The notes under the pieces: generated by a model
Told to the model about the DNA's origin: nothing
Seen by the model: the letters and a program-made list of their open reading frames with translations, nothing else
The model's database searches: none
In this document: positions 1 through 7,097 of the stretch, piece by piece
How positions within the stretch are numbered: position 1 is the first letter of the stretch
Layout: the number at the start of each line of letters is the position of its first letter
Assembly: GCF_001037495.1 (NCBI RefSeq)
Contig: NZ_KQ089822.1
Location: forward strand, 1,054,001-1,118,000
Source: Citrobacter sp. MGH106
GTDB lineage: Bacteria > Pseudomonadota > Gammaproteobacteria > Enterobacterales > Enterobacteriaceae
Direction of reading: 5' to 3'
DNA length: 64,000 nt
Translations under genes and position numbers: made by a program

Positions 1-671
1 ACCACGTCCGACAGCCCTTTCGGGGTGCCGGTAGCGATCATGTCGCCAGGTTGCAGGGTCATAAACTCGCTCAGGTAAGCGATCAGAAATGGAATGCTGA
101 AGATCAGATCGGCGGTGGTGCCTTGCTGGCGCAGTTCACCGTTGACCCAGGTGCGCAGTGCCAGATTATGTGGGTCTGGAATATCCGCTTTATCGACGAT
201 CCAGGGACCTATCGGCGTCAGGGTATCGCGGCTTTTTACCCGTAAATTGGGGCGATAGTAGTTTTCCAGATAGTCGCGGATGGCGTAGTCATTGCATACG
301 GTGTATCCGGCGACGTACTCCATGGCGTCGGCTTCACTGACTTTACGCGCGGTTTTGCTGATCACCACGACCAGTTCAGCCTCGTAGTGCATGTACTCGA
401 CGTTGTCCGGGCGCACCGACTCCTGCTGGTGGCCGATAAAGGTATTTGGCGCTTTGATAAACACCAATGGTTCGGTTGGTGGCTTAAACTCCAGCTCGCT
501 GGCGTGATCGGCGTAGTTCAGACCCAGCGCGAACAGCGTGCCGTCGGCGGGGGGGAGCCAGCGGAATTCGCCCTCATTTAGCAGCTTGCCGTTCTCTAAC
601 TGTACCTGGCCGCGTTCATCAACCTGAACGTCGTGATGTTGTCCCTGCCACTCAATACGTGCTTGTTTCAT
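1..671 (-). CDS. hpaG2: HpaG2, C-terminal-type half of HHDD isomerase/OPET decarboxylase (3' end off window)
   Basis: Fumarylacetoacetate-hydrolase-fold enzyme of the homoprotocatechuate branch of 4-hydroxyphenylacetate breakdown. The pair decarboxylates OPET and isomerises the product HHDD in the cytoplasm. The visible 223 residues match the second half of the fused E. coli C HpaG that I remember, including GTLFALGLNYADHASELEF and the acidic metal-ligand stretch HYEAELVVV followed by CNDYAIRDYLENYYRP. Its first ~38 residues (MKQARIEWQG...) are not part of the fused enzyme, so this is a separate gene rather than a frameshifted fusion. Its ATG overlaps the hpaG1 stop (ATGA), which indicates translational coupling. 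The C-terminus lies beyond the left edge. Confidence 0.9.
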   Translation of the reverse strand, partial: MKQARIEWQGQHHDVQVDERGQVQLENGKLLNEGEFRWLPPADGTLFALGLNYADHASELEFKPPTEPLVFIKAPNTFIGHQQESVRPDNVEYMHYEAELVVVISKTARKVSEADAMEYVAGYTVCNDYAIRDYLENYYRPNLRVKSRDTLTPIGPWIVDKADIPDPHNLALRTWVNGELRQQGTTADLIFSIPFLIAYLSEFMTLQPGDMIATGTPKGLSDV

Positions 672-1300
672 GCCAGCTCTCCTTCAGCAACCACCGGGTT
701 TTCCAGCGTCGGGAAGCCTTCGGCGAGAATGCGTACGCGATCGCCGGGTCTCAGCGGTACGCGGTTGTGCGGGGTCCCGATCAGAATAGCGTCGCCGGGT
801 TTAAGGGTGGCGAATTCGCTCAGGGCGCTCAGTAGCTCGGCGGAGGAGCGCTGGAGGTCTGCGGTGTTCCAGCTATCTGCTTCGCGACCGTTGATTTCAG
901 TGATGATGATCAGTTCATCGACGTTACTCGGCGTAGCGAGAGCGCCAATCGGACAGAAACCATCGCGGCATTTGGCTTTAATTGCCGGGCGATAGAAGCT
1001 CTCTTCCGGCAGGCTGACGTCATTAGCCAGCGCGTATCCTGCAATATAAGCAGCAGCTTCTTCTGCGGCTACTTTGTGGGCGGTTTTGTCGACAATCAGC
1101 GCCACGGTCGCACCGCTCTGTACTGTTTCATCCTTCGGGTAGGGGATGGTCTCGCCGTTACCGATAACGGTGTTGCGCGGTTTGATAAACCAGACCGGGG
1201 TCTTCGGCAGCGTTTTGTAGGGAGCCTGCTGAAACGCATTGCGCCAGGCATCAAGCTGGCTGCGATGGTTAAGGGCTACGGCGAAGATGGTACCTTTCAT
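668..1300 (-). CDS. hpaG1: HpaG1, N-terminal-type half of HHDD isomerase/OPET decarboxylase
   Basis: A 210-aa FAH-family subunit. It begins MKGTIFAVALNHRSQLDAW and contains SLPEESFYRPAIKAKCRDGF and LLSALSEFATLKPGDAIL, closely matching the first half of E. coli HpaG. It acts with HpaG2 in the meta-cleavage pathway of 4-hydroxyphenylacetate. It is the first gene of a leftward operon divergent from hpaR and ends in an ATGA overlap with hpaG2. A GAGG-type ribosome site precedes the start (ATTTACCACTCCTCTGG on the plus strand). Confidence 0.92.
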   Translation of the reverse strand: MKGTIFAVALNHRSQLDAWRNAFQQAPYKTLPKTPVWFIKPRNTVIGNGETIPYPKDETVQSGATVALIVDKTAHKVAAEEAAAYIAGYALANDVSLPEESFYRPAIKAKCRDGFCPIGALATPSNVDELIIITEINGREADSWNTADLQRSSAELLSALSEFATLKPGDAILIGTPHNRVPLRPGDRVRILAEGFPTLENPVVAEGELA

Positions 1301-1583
1301 TTACCACTCCTCTGGTATGGATTCAGGAATCAAAGAAAATTCATTAATATGTTAACGATTATCTTTTATGCTTTGTGGAAAGGTTTGGCAAACAGAAGTG
1401 AATGTTTTGTGAGCGGATTAACAATAAATTTACACAAATAAAATTTATTCCATATAAATCAATGGATAAATTATTTTGTGTGCTGTGTTGTACTTTTCAG
1501 GGACAGAAGCTGGTTGCGATCTGGTGCAATTAACGCTATTTATTAACTTATTAACAAACAGGTATGAGGTTCAGAGGTAAGTG
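1301..1583. promoter_or_regulatory. Divergent hpaG/hpaR control region with inverted repeat
   Basis: A gene-free 283-bp stretch between divergent hpaG1 and hpaR. It holds a perfect 9-bp inverted repeat, AATAAATTT (1423-1431) and AAATTTATT (1441-1449), with a 9-bp spacer. The 18-bp centre-to-centre spacing suits a dimeric MarR-type repressor, so it is a candidate HpaR operator. Just upstream, 1407-1425 reads TTGTGAGCGGATTAACAAT, with a CRP-like TGTGA half-site. Assigning HpaR or CRP to these sites is inference; no operator sequence is being matched from memory. Confidence 0.5.
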
Positions 1584-2048
1584 ATGCATGATTCATTAAC
1601 TATCGCGCTGCTGCAGGCGCGGGAAGCGGCGATGACACATTTTCGCCCCATCGTTAAACGCCATAATCTTACCGAGCAGCAGTGGCGTATCGTGCGTATC
1701 CTTGCCGAAAACCCGTCGATGGATTTTCACGATCTGGCCTTTCGCGCTTGTATTTTACGCCCGAGCCTGACCGGTATTCTGACCCGCATGGAACGCGATG
1801 GTCTGGTGTTGCGCTTAAAGCCGGTGAACGATCAGCGTAAGCTGTACATTTCGCTCACGCCTGCGGGTTCGACGCTGTATGAAAGGGCGAGGTCCGAGGT
1901 GGAAGAGGCCTATCGCCTGATCGAAGCTGAATTTACTGTCGAAAAAATGCGACAACTTACCGCGCTACTGCAAGAGTTTATTACGCTGGGTAATGGGACT
2001 GGGGGAGATAGTGAAGAGGAGTCTCTGGTGTCCCCTGCAGACATCTAA
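1584..2048 (+). CDS. hpaR: HpaR, MarR-family repressor of the hpa operon (C-terminus altered by prophage)
   Basis: Winged-helix MarR-family repressor of the homoprotocatechuate genes, relieved by pathway aromatics. Residues 1-135 (MHDSLTIALLQAREAA, HNLTEQQWRIVRIL, RACILRPSLTGILTRMERDG) match E. coli HpaR closely. The ATG at 1584 is chosen over a GTG at 1581 because GAGGT lies 6-10 bases upstream and the family starts MHDSL. The tail after LGN differs from E. coli: it runs through the prophage core (SLVSPA) and ends D-I-stop in phage DNA. Without the prophage the frame would continue into antisense argW as SPAGIEPATSP. The altered tail is outside the DNA-binding core, so the repressor is probably functional. 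Confidence 0.93.
   Translation: MHDSLTIALLQAREAAMTHFRPIVKRHNLTEQQWRIVRILAENPSMDFHDLAFRACILRPSLTGILTRMERDGLVLRLKPVNDQRKLYISLTPAGSTLYERARSEVEEAYRLIEAEFTVEKMRQLTALLQEFITLGNGTGGDSEEESLVSPADI
2026..2040. repeat. Left attachment core (attachment site with hpaR)
   Basis: TGGTGTCCCCTGCAG, identical to 49555-49569, the 3' end of argW including its encoded CCA. The flanks differ immediately on both sides (ctc/aag before, acatc/gaatc after). The core occupies codons for L-V-S-P-A near the end of hpaR. Confidence 0.92.
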
Positions 2049-2100
2049 TGGATTCGATAAGTGCAGGGGATTTATGGAGAATTTTTGATGTGAAGAAAAT

Positions 2101-2124
2101 TGTGCCCGCTGTTATGCCCGCAAA
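2101..2124. repeat. Integrase arm-type repeat, left end
   Basis: Contains TGTGCCCGC and TATGCCCGCAAA, closely repeated at the right prophage end (49420-49442). Paired ATGCCCGC boxes beside both attachment cores are what is expected for arm-type binding sites of a tyrosine integrase. The assignment is inferred from position and repetition. Confidence 0.6.
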
Positions 2125-2130
2125 GGGTGT

Positions 2131-2334
2131 TCACGATGCATTTTCAACTGGGGGAAGAGCGTGGTTTTTCCACTTGAGATAATCGGCATAAAGCCAGCGA
2201 GAGGATCTGCCGTACTTGATCGGAGGAGGGAGGTTACCCTTCTGGATTTGTTTATAGAAGTACCGGTCAGTGAAACCAGCATCTCCCATCATGAACTTCA
2301 TGTCAATGAGTGAGTCGTCTCGGAGTTCTCGCAT
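2131..2334 (-). CDS. xis: Excisionase, TorI/AlpA-like
   Basis: A 67-aa winged-helix recombination directionality factor. The core DDSLIDMKFMMGDAGF, then FYKQIQKGNLP and RSSRWLYADYLKWKN, aligns with E. coli TorI as I recall it (DSLVDLKFIMADTGF, RIKSGDLP, RARWLYRDH), the excisionase of CPS-53, which also sits at argW. The ATG at 2334 is chosen because homology begins there; an upstream extension to 2433 is proline-rich and unrelated. It lies at the distal end of the leftward PL operon, opposite int, and is the last gene before the left attachment site. TorI also inhibits the response regulator TorR, so a host-regulatory side role is possible. Confidence 0.85.
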   Translation of the reverse strand: MRELRDDSLIDMKFMMGDAGFTDRYFYKQIQKGNLPPPIKYGRSSRWLYADYLKWKNHALPPVENAS

Positions 2335-2471
2335 AGGTTTGGTCTCGCGTTTGGAAATCGAACCTGGAAGCCAGGAAAAAAGAAGCCCGGGCGAACCGGG
2401 CAAATGGGGGATAACGTGGCAGTGCATTCGCACCCAATAGCCAGCTCATAACTGGATATCAGTTGCGTTAT

Positions 2472-2651
2472 TCATGCTGAGTGAATTTCAACTTTTTCGA
2501 TGCGTAGTTGAGAGGCGTCGTCTTGCAATGTAAGAACGTTTTCCGCATCTTTTTTTGCTTTGAAGATTGCTTTTACTTCACCGTATTTCTCGTGCATGAC
2601 TGAGACAACCGCATCATCATCGTCAACGATTGCCCAAAACGAATAACTCAT
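2472..2651 (-). CDS. Small phage protein, 59 aa, unknown
   Basis: Reads MSYSFWAIVDDDDAVVSVM at the start and ends EKVEIHSA, and is preceded by GGAGAG seven bases before the ATG. It sits in the PL operon between xis and the DUF4222 gene, on the same strand. It has an acidic DDDD patch early and a Lys/Glu-rich middle (IFKAKKDAENVL). I do not recognise the family. Confidence 0.7.
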   Translation of the reverse strand: MSYSFWAIVDDDDAVVSVMHEKYGEVKAIFKAKKDAENVLTLQDDASQLRIEKVEIHSA

Positions 2652-2660
2652 AATCTCTCC

Positions 2661-2900
2661 TCATGCCGCCCGCATAGCGCGGAGGCGTTTTAAGTGTTCT
2701 GCTGTTTCGATTTCTTCGGCGATCCGCTCTGCCTGTGCTTTGGTAAGCGGCTCGAATTCTTGCTGAAAGCGGCCCATGCTGGCGATGCAGGTGCGACCGT
2801 TTCTGATGTAGTGGATGACTTCGTGGGTAGCGCGGAGGATTTTGCAGGGCGCCCCGTGGGGATCTGCGTACCAGGTATTAGGCTGGATTATCCTGAACAT
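2661..2900 (-). CDS. DUF4222-like phage protein
   Basis: 79 aa beginning [16 protein letters not shown], with [19 protein letters not shown] and a basic, helical C-terminus ([12 protein letters not shown]). The opening and the ~20-residue beta-rich core resemble the DUF4222 family of small lambdoid proteins found near xis; this is from memory and not a search. The start overlaps the upstream gene by 23 bp. Function is unknown. Confidence 0.6.
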   Translation of the reverse strand: MFRIIQPNTWYADPHGAPCKILRATHEVIHYIRNGRTCIASMGRFQQEFEPLTKAQAERIAEEIETAEHLKRLRAMRAA

Positions 2901-3174
2901 TGGCTGACTCCTGCATCATGAGGAATACAATCATTGCTCCTCGCAAAGGATTGGCCTCAAATACTGGACTCACACCTTTAGCGTCAACACACCATTCGGT
3001 TAATTGGTCTAAGAAAGAAATTCTGTATTTTTCAATGATCGGCCATGCGTCTGTAGGGTTGTTGCAGTAGTCACCAATGGCAACATATCTTGCCGATGGA
3101 TTTGCCGACTTGTCCAGCAAGGCCATCGACACTGCGCTGTTAATCTCAAAGTCACTCAGCTTGCTGTAATCCAT
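2878..3174 (-). CDS. NinX/DUF2591-like phage protein
   Basis: 98 aa, [20 protein letters not shown], with [19 protein letters not shown] and a terminal helix [15 protein letters not shown]. The layout (helical start, a P..DAWPII block, NP-R-A terminal helix) resembles the P22 NinX family (DUF2591), and a second, longer member is at 14389 in the same phage. The ATG at 3174 is preferred over the GTG at 3177 because GGGAGG lies five bases upstream. It overlaps the stop of the zinc-finger gene (ATGA-type). Function unknown. Confidence 0.6.
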   Translation of the reverse strand: MDYSKLSDFEINSAVSMALLDKSANPSARYVAIGDYCNNPTDAWPIIEKYRISFLDQLTEWCVDAKGVSPVFEANPLRGAMIVFLMMQESANVQDNPA

Positions 3175-3392
3175 CACATCCTCCCAATCTTCTTACGTAA
3201 TTCCATATTGCTCTGGCAATCCACGCACATCGTGCATCCCGGATAAGCTTTCCGTCGCGCATCAAGTAACTTGTCACCGCATTCCTCACAGTGCGTTGCT
3301 GATACTGCTGAGTGGTTGAGTCTGTGAGCCTGAATAGCATGGTCGCGCATCATCTCTTCGAGAGCGCTGGCCTGATCGATGATTTCAGTCAT
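3174..3392 (-). CDS. DksA/TraR-family zinc-finger protein
   Basis: 72 aa with an N-terminal helix and a four-cysteine zinc site, CEECG ... CTMCVDC, separated by [13 protein letters not shown]; this is the hallmark of the DksA/TraR C4 finger. Short phage members lack the full coiled coil of DksA but can bind the RNA polymerase secondary channel and modulate promoters as TraR does. The same role here is inference. It is overlapped at both ends by neighbours in the PL operon. Confidence 0.85.
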   Translation of the reverse strand: MTEIIDQASALEEMMRDHAIQAHRLNHSAVSATHCEECGDKLLDARRKAYPGCTMCVDCQSNMELRKKIGRM

Positions 3393-3667
3393 GATTGCTC
3401 CTCAGGGAATTCAAATGGAGAAAATTCAACAATCTCCCACTCCCATCCAGGCGCAATCTCAGAACGACCATATTCGTCGTACTGCCCTTTGAACCAACTA
3501 CATTCAATGGCGTAGGTTCCATCAGTTGGTAGATGGTCATCGCGGTTTTCGATGATTTCCTTCTCAATAGCCTGTAAATCACTAATGGTGCAAGCGCCAC
3601 GAACTCCACAGATATATGGCTCGCAAGCATCATCCATTACGAGTAAATCGATAGTTACCTTGCTCAT
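3389..3667 (-). CDS. Phage protein of unknown function, 92 aa
   Basis: Acidic protein starting MSKVTIDLLVMDDACEPYIC and ending [10 protein letters not shown]. It has a mixed alpha/beta look, with a helix around residues 28-42 (SDLQAIEKEIIENRDD) and a tryptophan-rich strand (PGWEWEIVEF). It overlaps the zinc-finger gene by 4 bp (ATGA), so it belongs to the same operon. No family recognised. Confidence 0.65.
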   Translation of the reverse strand: MSKVTIDLLVMDDACEPYICGVRGACTISDLQAIEKEIIENRDDHLPTDGTYAIECSWFKGQYDEYGRSEIAPGWEWEIVEFSPFEFPEEQS

Positions 3668-3758
3668 AATCAGTGCTCCATGAACTGTCGGTTAATTCGG
3701 TTGAAGGTGAACGCGAGAAAATAAAAAGGCCGCCTAAGCGACCTGGTAATTAGTGGTT

Positions 3759-4106
3759 TCATGCTGCGCGCTCCGCGTTGTGTTTGAATGCCCACTTTCG
3801 GAAAGCTTTCTTCAGGTCGCCTTTTGTGTAACGCATGCCGCGGCGCGGATTGTGCCGGGAGTTACGCGCACGCTTTTCAATTGCCCCACTGAACAGGCAA
3901 CCGGTAGCGTCATCCATATTCATGAAGACACTTACGATATTCTTCATCCCATACTGAACGAGCACGACAGGCTTAATCTTCTCAGGGTGTTTCCACGCTT
4001 TTTTGTCACTGAACATCGCCATGCGCATATAAGTGCGAAAGTCATTCGATTTATCGCCGGCTTTCATTTTTCGGAGGTATACCGCGCCTTTTCTGTATTT
4101 GCTCAT
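3759..4106 (-). CDS. Basic phage protein of unknown function, 115 aa
   Basis: Strongly basic throughout (MSKYRKGAVYLRKMKAGDKS; RARNSRHNPRRGMRYTKGDLKKAFRKWAFK), suggesting nucleic-acid contact, but no motif is recognised. It overlaps the upstream 72-aa gene by 4 bp. An 91-bp gap separates it from the next gene downstream. Confidence 0.65.
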   Translation of the reverse strand: MSKYRKGAVYLRKMKAGDKSNDFRTYMRMAMFSDKKAWKHPEKIKPVVLVQYGMKNIVSVFMNMDDATGCLFSGAIEKRARNSRHNPRRGMRYTKGDLKKAFRKWAFKHNAERAA

Positions 4107-4321
4107 TGTTCGGCTCCAAACCGCCCGTTAAGGCGGCCAGTTTTGACGACGAACTCCAGGAGGCTAACTCCCAGAGCTTCTATTTTCTTGTGATGCTTGT
4201 TGATGATGGGAGGCACCGTTTCGTTCCAGTTAGGCTTTGGCTTCTTGCGCATGGCCTGCTGGATTTCCTCGGTGCAGCGACGGCAGGCTGCGCGGATGGC
4301 GTTTTCATTTGCTGGCGTCAT
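4103..4321 (-). CDS. Small phage protein, 72 aa, unknown
   Basis: Begins MTPANENAIRAACRRCTEEI and includes a basic, proline-rich segment (RKKPKPNWNETVPP). It overlaps both neighbours by 4 bp, and the coupling to the methylase gene suggests co-expression. Two cysteines (residues 13 and 16, C-R-R-C) could bind metal with partners elsewhere. No family recognised. Confidence 0.6.
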   Translation of the reverse strand: MTPANENAIRAACRRCTEEIQQAMRKKPKPNWNETVPPIINKHHKKIEALGVSLLEFVVKTGRLNGRFGAEQ

Positions 4322-4869
4322 GCTGTCTCCAGGCGATTGAGAAGTTTCGCTCCGAAAGTCATTAGTTCGTCCCGTTCCACAGTTGCGAAGTGGCAGTGTG
4401 TACGCGGGTACGGTCGCCAGATGATGAGCATCGAACCTTTATTATTTCCCGATACCGGCTTACAGGTGACCGGGTTGATAAATGCCAGCCGACCGGCGGT
4501 GATGAATCGCACTTCGCTGGCAGACTGAATAGCTTCCCGGAACCAGCCGACGGACGTATCAGCCGGAACCAGCATGACGGTGCCGATCTGGTTCTTGCTC
4601 TCCGTTGCAGCTTTCTTCACGAATGGCGTGATGTCGCTATAAGGTGGGTTGATCCAGACGTAACCAGGGATGGCGAGGTAACCGGCCCACGGCGTTTCCA
4701 GCGTGTTCTGATCGGCGGTAATAAACTTGCGGCACAGCGCGTTATGCGGCGCGGCGGCTGCGTCCAGTTGAAAGCAGAATTCAGCATCCAAAGCTGCAAA
4801 CAGTGCCGGTGGAGTGCGCCATAAATCACGCTGATCCGCCGGCGTGTTGCTGCCGGTATAATCGGTCAT
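4318..4869 (-). CDS. dam: Phage DNA N-6-adenine methyltransferase (Dam type)
   Basis: 183 aa. It has the WRTPPALFAALDAEF opening typical of phage_N6A_MT proteins and the catalytic motif NPPY (VWINPPYSDITPF). The enzyme transfers methyl groups from SAM to adenine N6. Phage copies usually modify GATC or related sites to protect phage DNA or mask its promoters; the specificity here cannot be read from sequence. It sits in the early leftward operon, overlapping both neighbours by 4 bp. Length fits the short phage family, which lacks a target-recognition insert. Confidence 0.88.
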   Translation of the reverse strand: MTDYTGSNTPADQRDLWRTPPALFAALDAEFCFQLDAAAAPHNALCRKFITADQNTLETPWAGYLAIPGYVWINPPYSDITPFVKKAATESKNQIGTVMLVPADTSVGWFREAIQSASEVRFITAGRLAFINPVTCKPVSGNNKGSMLIIWRPYPRTHCHFATVERDELMTFGAKLLNRLETA

Positions 4870-5324
4870 AATTCCTCCCGTTCAGGATTTCTCACGTCCC
4901 ACCCGTTGCGCTCAATATTCACCTGCAGGCGCTTATCACCGACCTCTTCGATACTCCTACCTGTAATCTCGGCAACTTCTGCGTTGGTGTAGCGCATGAG
5001 TATTGCTAACTCTCCCGTTGACCATTCACGCATAGTTAATCCTCCAGAGCGGGCCAGTGCGTCACGCTTGCTTCTGACTGAGTAAATGGAGCGACCGGTT
5101 GCCGTGGCTATCTCTTCCTCTGAGAACCGGCCAAAGAGATGAAGCTCGGCTGCCGTCCATGGTCTGCCTGTCATCTTGCTGATAAGTTGTGCGCCGATAC
5201 GTGATGCCTGGCGAGTGATTGCCGATTCGGAACGCTCTAGTTTTTCTGCTATTTCTGAGCGGGACATCTTCATCCCAACCTCGTGCAGAAACAGGTTTTC
5301 AAATGGTTGCCAAAGTTCGCTCAT
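4866..5324 (-). CDS. Repeated HTH/SANT-like DNA-binding protein
   Basis: 152 aa with three helical repeats. Residues ~18-48 hold an HTH (MSRSEIAEKLERSESAITRQ). Residues 56-87 and 101-132 form a clear duplication with a 45-residue period (W[TS]..EL....R[FY]...E[IV]A..TGRSI..V..KR). Such SANT/Myb-like repeats bind DNA, and similar phage proteins are often labelled AsnC-like. The ATG at 5324 is chosen over a GTG at 5333 that lacks a ribosome site. Its gene overlaps dam by 4 bp, so a partner or regulatory role with the methylase is possible but unproven. Confidence 0.65.
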   Translation of the reverse strand: MSELWQPFENLFLHEVGMKMSRSEIAEKLERSESAITRQASRIGAQLISKMTGRPWTAAELHLFGRFSEEEIATATGRSIYSVRSKRDALARSGGLTMREWSTGELAILMRYTNAEVAEITGRSIEEVGDKRLQVNIERNGWDVRNPEREEL

Positions 5325-5336
5325 TGAAAGCACCTG

Positions 5337-5819
5337 TTATTTGATGATTAGTGATGGCTTACCGACTTTTAACTGAGCGCCGGGGATATCAATTCCGGCC
5401 TCAATTTGATGCTTTATCGCCAGTTTGTCAGGCTTGATTGTCGTTTCATACTCGACAAAGTCAGGCGGGATAGCGTTGACGTCGGTGATTTCAACGGACT
5501 TTGACGGGGCGCGAACAGTTACCTGATGCAATCCGGCTTTCATGGATTTCTTCCCGGCAGTCTCAAGTGATCTGGCGACATATTCTTTAAGGCTAACCAC
5601 GCGGTTCTCAGATGTTTTTGCGCGATCGATAAGTCTACGAGCCTCTTCCTTGAGAGCCTCGGCATCAGCCAATTCGTTTTTGCAAACAGCAAGAATTTGC
5701 TCGACCTTCGCCTCTAGCTCCCACTCAATTCCATCAAGAGTGTCGGCAATCATTTCAGGCGGAATATCTGAGTCGGTAAGTTTGGCGAAGTCGTTGGCGA
5801 TCTGGTAAAGAGCGGTCAT
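5337..5819 (-). CDS. Gp157-family protein (siphovirus Gp157)
   Basis: 160 aa. The N-terminal half is a long coiled coil (roughly residues 30-85, EWELEAKVEQILAVCKNELA onwards) and the C-terminal half is beta-rich and ends GAQLKVGKPSLIIK. This is the recognisable layout of the Gp157 family, which is usually adjacent to phage recombination genes and was linked to phage-resistance phenotypes in streptococcal phage Sfi21. The start overlaps the recT stop by one base. The molecular function is unknown; co-expression with RecT suggests a recombination accessory. Confidence 0.8.
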   Translation of the reverse strand: MTALYQIANDFAKLTDSDIPPEMIADTLDGIEWELEAKVEQILAVCKNELADAEALKEEARRLIDRAKTSENRVVSLKEYVARSLETAGKKSMKAGLHQVTVRAPSKSVEITDVNAIPPDFVEYETTIKPDKLAIKHQIEAGIDIPGAQLKVGKPSLIIK

Positions 5820-6712
5820 TATGCGGCCTCCTCAAATTTGATTTTGCATTCTGAATAAATGGCTTGAATGTTTTGCTGTAACTTCATCCCGGCAGTGAGT
5901 CGGTACGCATCAGCAAAATGACGCTTCAGATCTGCCATGGTTTCGGCCTGAGCCATTTCTTCACACAGCGATTGCGCCTTATCCATGATTTCTTGCTGCT
6001 GCTTTCTGGCGTCCTCGCGAATATCTTCCTCTGACTTGTGCTGCATTACCGGCTCTTGGAAAACACCTTCATCTTCGTTGATGACGTGGATCGCGTTATC
6101 CAGGCGCTCAGCACGAGGCCAATACTTGCTAGCCCGCTTAACGATGGTCTTACGCGCCATTTCTTCCCAGAAGTTCTTCCATGGTCCATTCTTGGCCTTA
6201 CTGGTAGCTTCAGTTGCTTTGATTTCTGCCAGGCTCATTTCTTCTGTCAGGTAATCGCCGTCAGCAGTTTTAACCGTGCAGTAACCGCCGACTACGTCAC
6301 CGCGATCGCCGAATGCGTTGTATTTGTGCGTGGGTGCGGTATCAAGTCCGTTTGATTCGTACGTGTCGTTTGAATAAACCAGTTTGCACTGGCCCCACTT
6401 AATGGATCCGGTAGACTGCGCAAGATGGAGAAGTCCCATATAGCTGATATCAAGACACACCATGCCGTCGCGTGGGACCAGATAAGCCAGCTTGCTAGCC
6501 GGGTTAAGAGTGATGCCGATTGCCGCTACGTTGATGATGGCGTTCTGTGCGCTGGTAGGGTTTGATAGTGCCGTATTGGCTAAGTAGTCGTTGCGCTGGA
6601 AGTACTGAATAGCGAACTGGCTTTCCTTAGCCCATGTGACTGACTGGTCTGTAACCGCCCCAACAAAGAGCGGCTCCTGTTGTTTAACGAACTCAACAAT
6701 GCTGAGGCTCAT
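5819..6712 (-). CDS. recT: RecT-family single-strand annealing protein
   Basis: 297 aa. It contains the RecT core: NAIINVAAIGITLNPASKLA, YLVPRDGMVCLDISYMGLL, and the WKNFWEEMARKTIVKRASK region. It anneals complementary single strands during phage recombination and replication. Unusually, no RecE/Exo-like nuclease gene lies beside it: upstream are a 97-aa and a 278-aa unknown, downstream is Gp157. It may use host RecBCD or RecJ products, or one of the unknown neighbours may be a partner. The C-terminal ~80 residues are helical and acidic. Confidence 0.93.
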   Translation of the reverse strand: MSLSIVEFVKQQEPLFVGAVTDQSVTWAKESQFAIQYFQRNDYLANTALSNPTSAQNAIINVAAIGITLNPASKLAYLVPRDGMVCLDISYMGLLHLAQSTGSIKWGQCKLVYSNDTYESNGLDTAPTHKYNAFGDRGDVVGGYCTVKTADGDYLTEEMSLAEIKATEATSKAKNGPWKNFWEEMARKTIVKRASKYWPRAERLDNAIHVINEDEGVFQEPVMQHKSEEDIREDARKQQQEIMDKAQSLCEEMAQAETMADLKRHFADAYRLTAGMKLQQNIQAIYSECKIKFEEAA

Positions 6713-6717
6713 TGTTA

Positions 6718-7011
6718 CTATCCCTCATCAATATCTGTTTGGTGATTGGCGATTGTCTCTGCCATGTAGCGAATAAATTCGGCGGCCTTTTCCTGAAACT
6801 CGACGTCATCATCGAACGCCTTTGAAATTGCCTTCTTACTGGCTCCGCGTCGTTGCAGTTCGTCAACGCACAACGACTCCAGCTTGCTCTGTGGCAATCC
6901 TTTCTCAAGGTCATTAGCCAGTTCAGATTCACGCTCTTCTCTGGCTATTTTCTGATAATGGCGCGTCCAGTTCTGCGCCTCGATACGGTCTTGAGCGAGA
7001 TATGCAGCCAT
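6718..7011 (-). CDS. Small recombination-region phage protein, 97 aa, unknown
   Basis: Highly charged helical protein ([20 protein letters not shown], then [18 protein letters not shown]) immediately upstream of recT, five bases apart. Its position and size match accessory genes such as abc/arf in P22, which counter RecBCD, but I cannot confirm homology and leave the symbol blank. If RecT works without a dedicated exonuclease, a RecBCD modulator here would make sense; that is inference. Confidence 0.65.
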   Translation of the reverse strand: MAAYLAQDRIEAQNWTRHYQKIAREERESELANDLEKGLPQSKLESLCVDELQRRGASKKAISKAFDDDVEFQEKAAEFIRYMAETIANHQTDIDEG

Positions 7012-7097
7012 AATCGGCTCCTGAAATTTGGTTGTGCGCTTCCCGTCTGCGATAGCCGGACGAGTAGGGAAATGGGTGGGGGATATGGCGTATTTGG

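Noticed and set aside
668-671. Frameshift splitting hpaG
   Set aside because: The second half has its own ~38-residue N-terminal extension and an ATGA-coupled start, so it is a genuine two-gene form.
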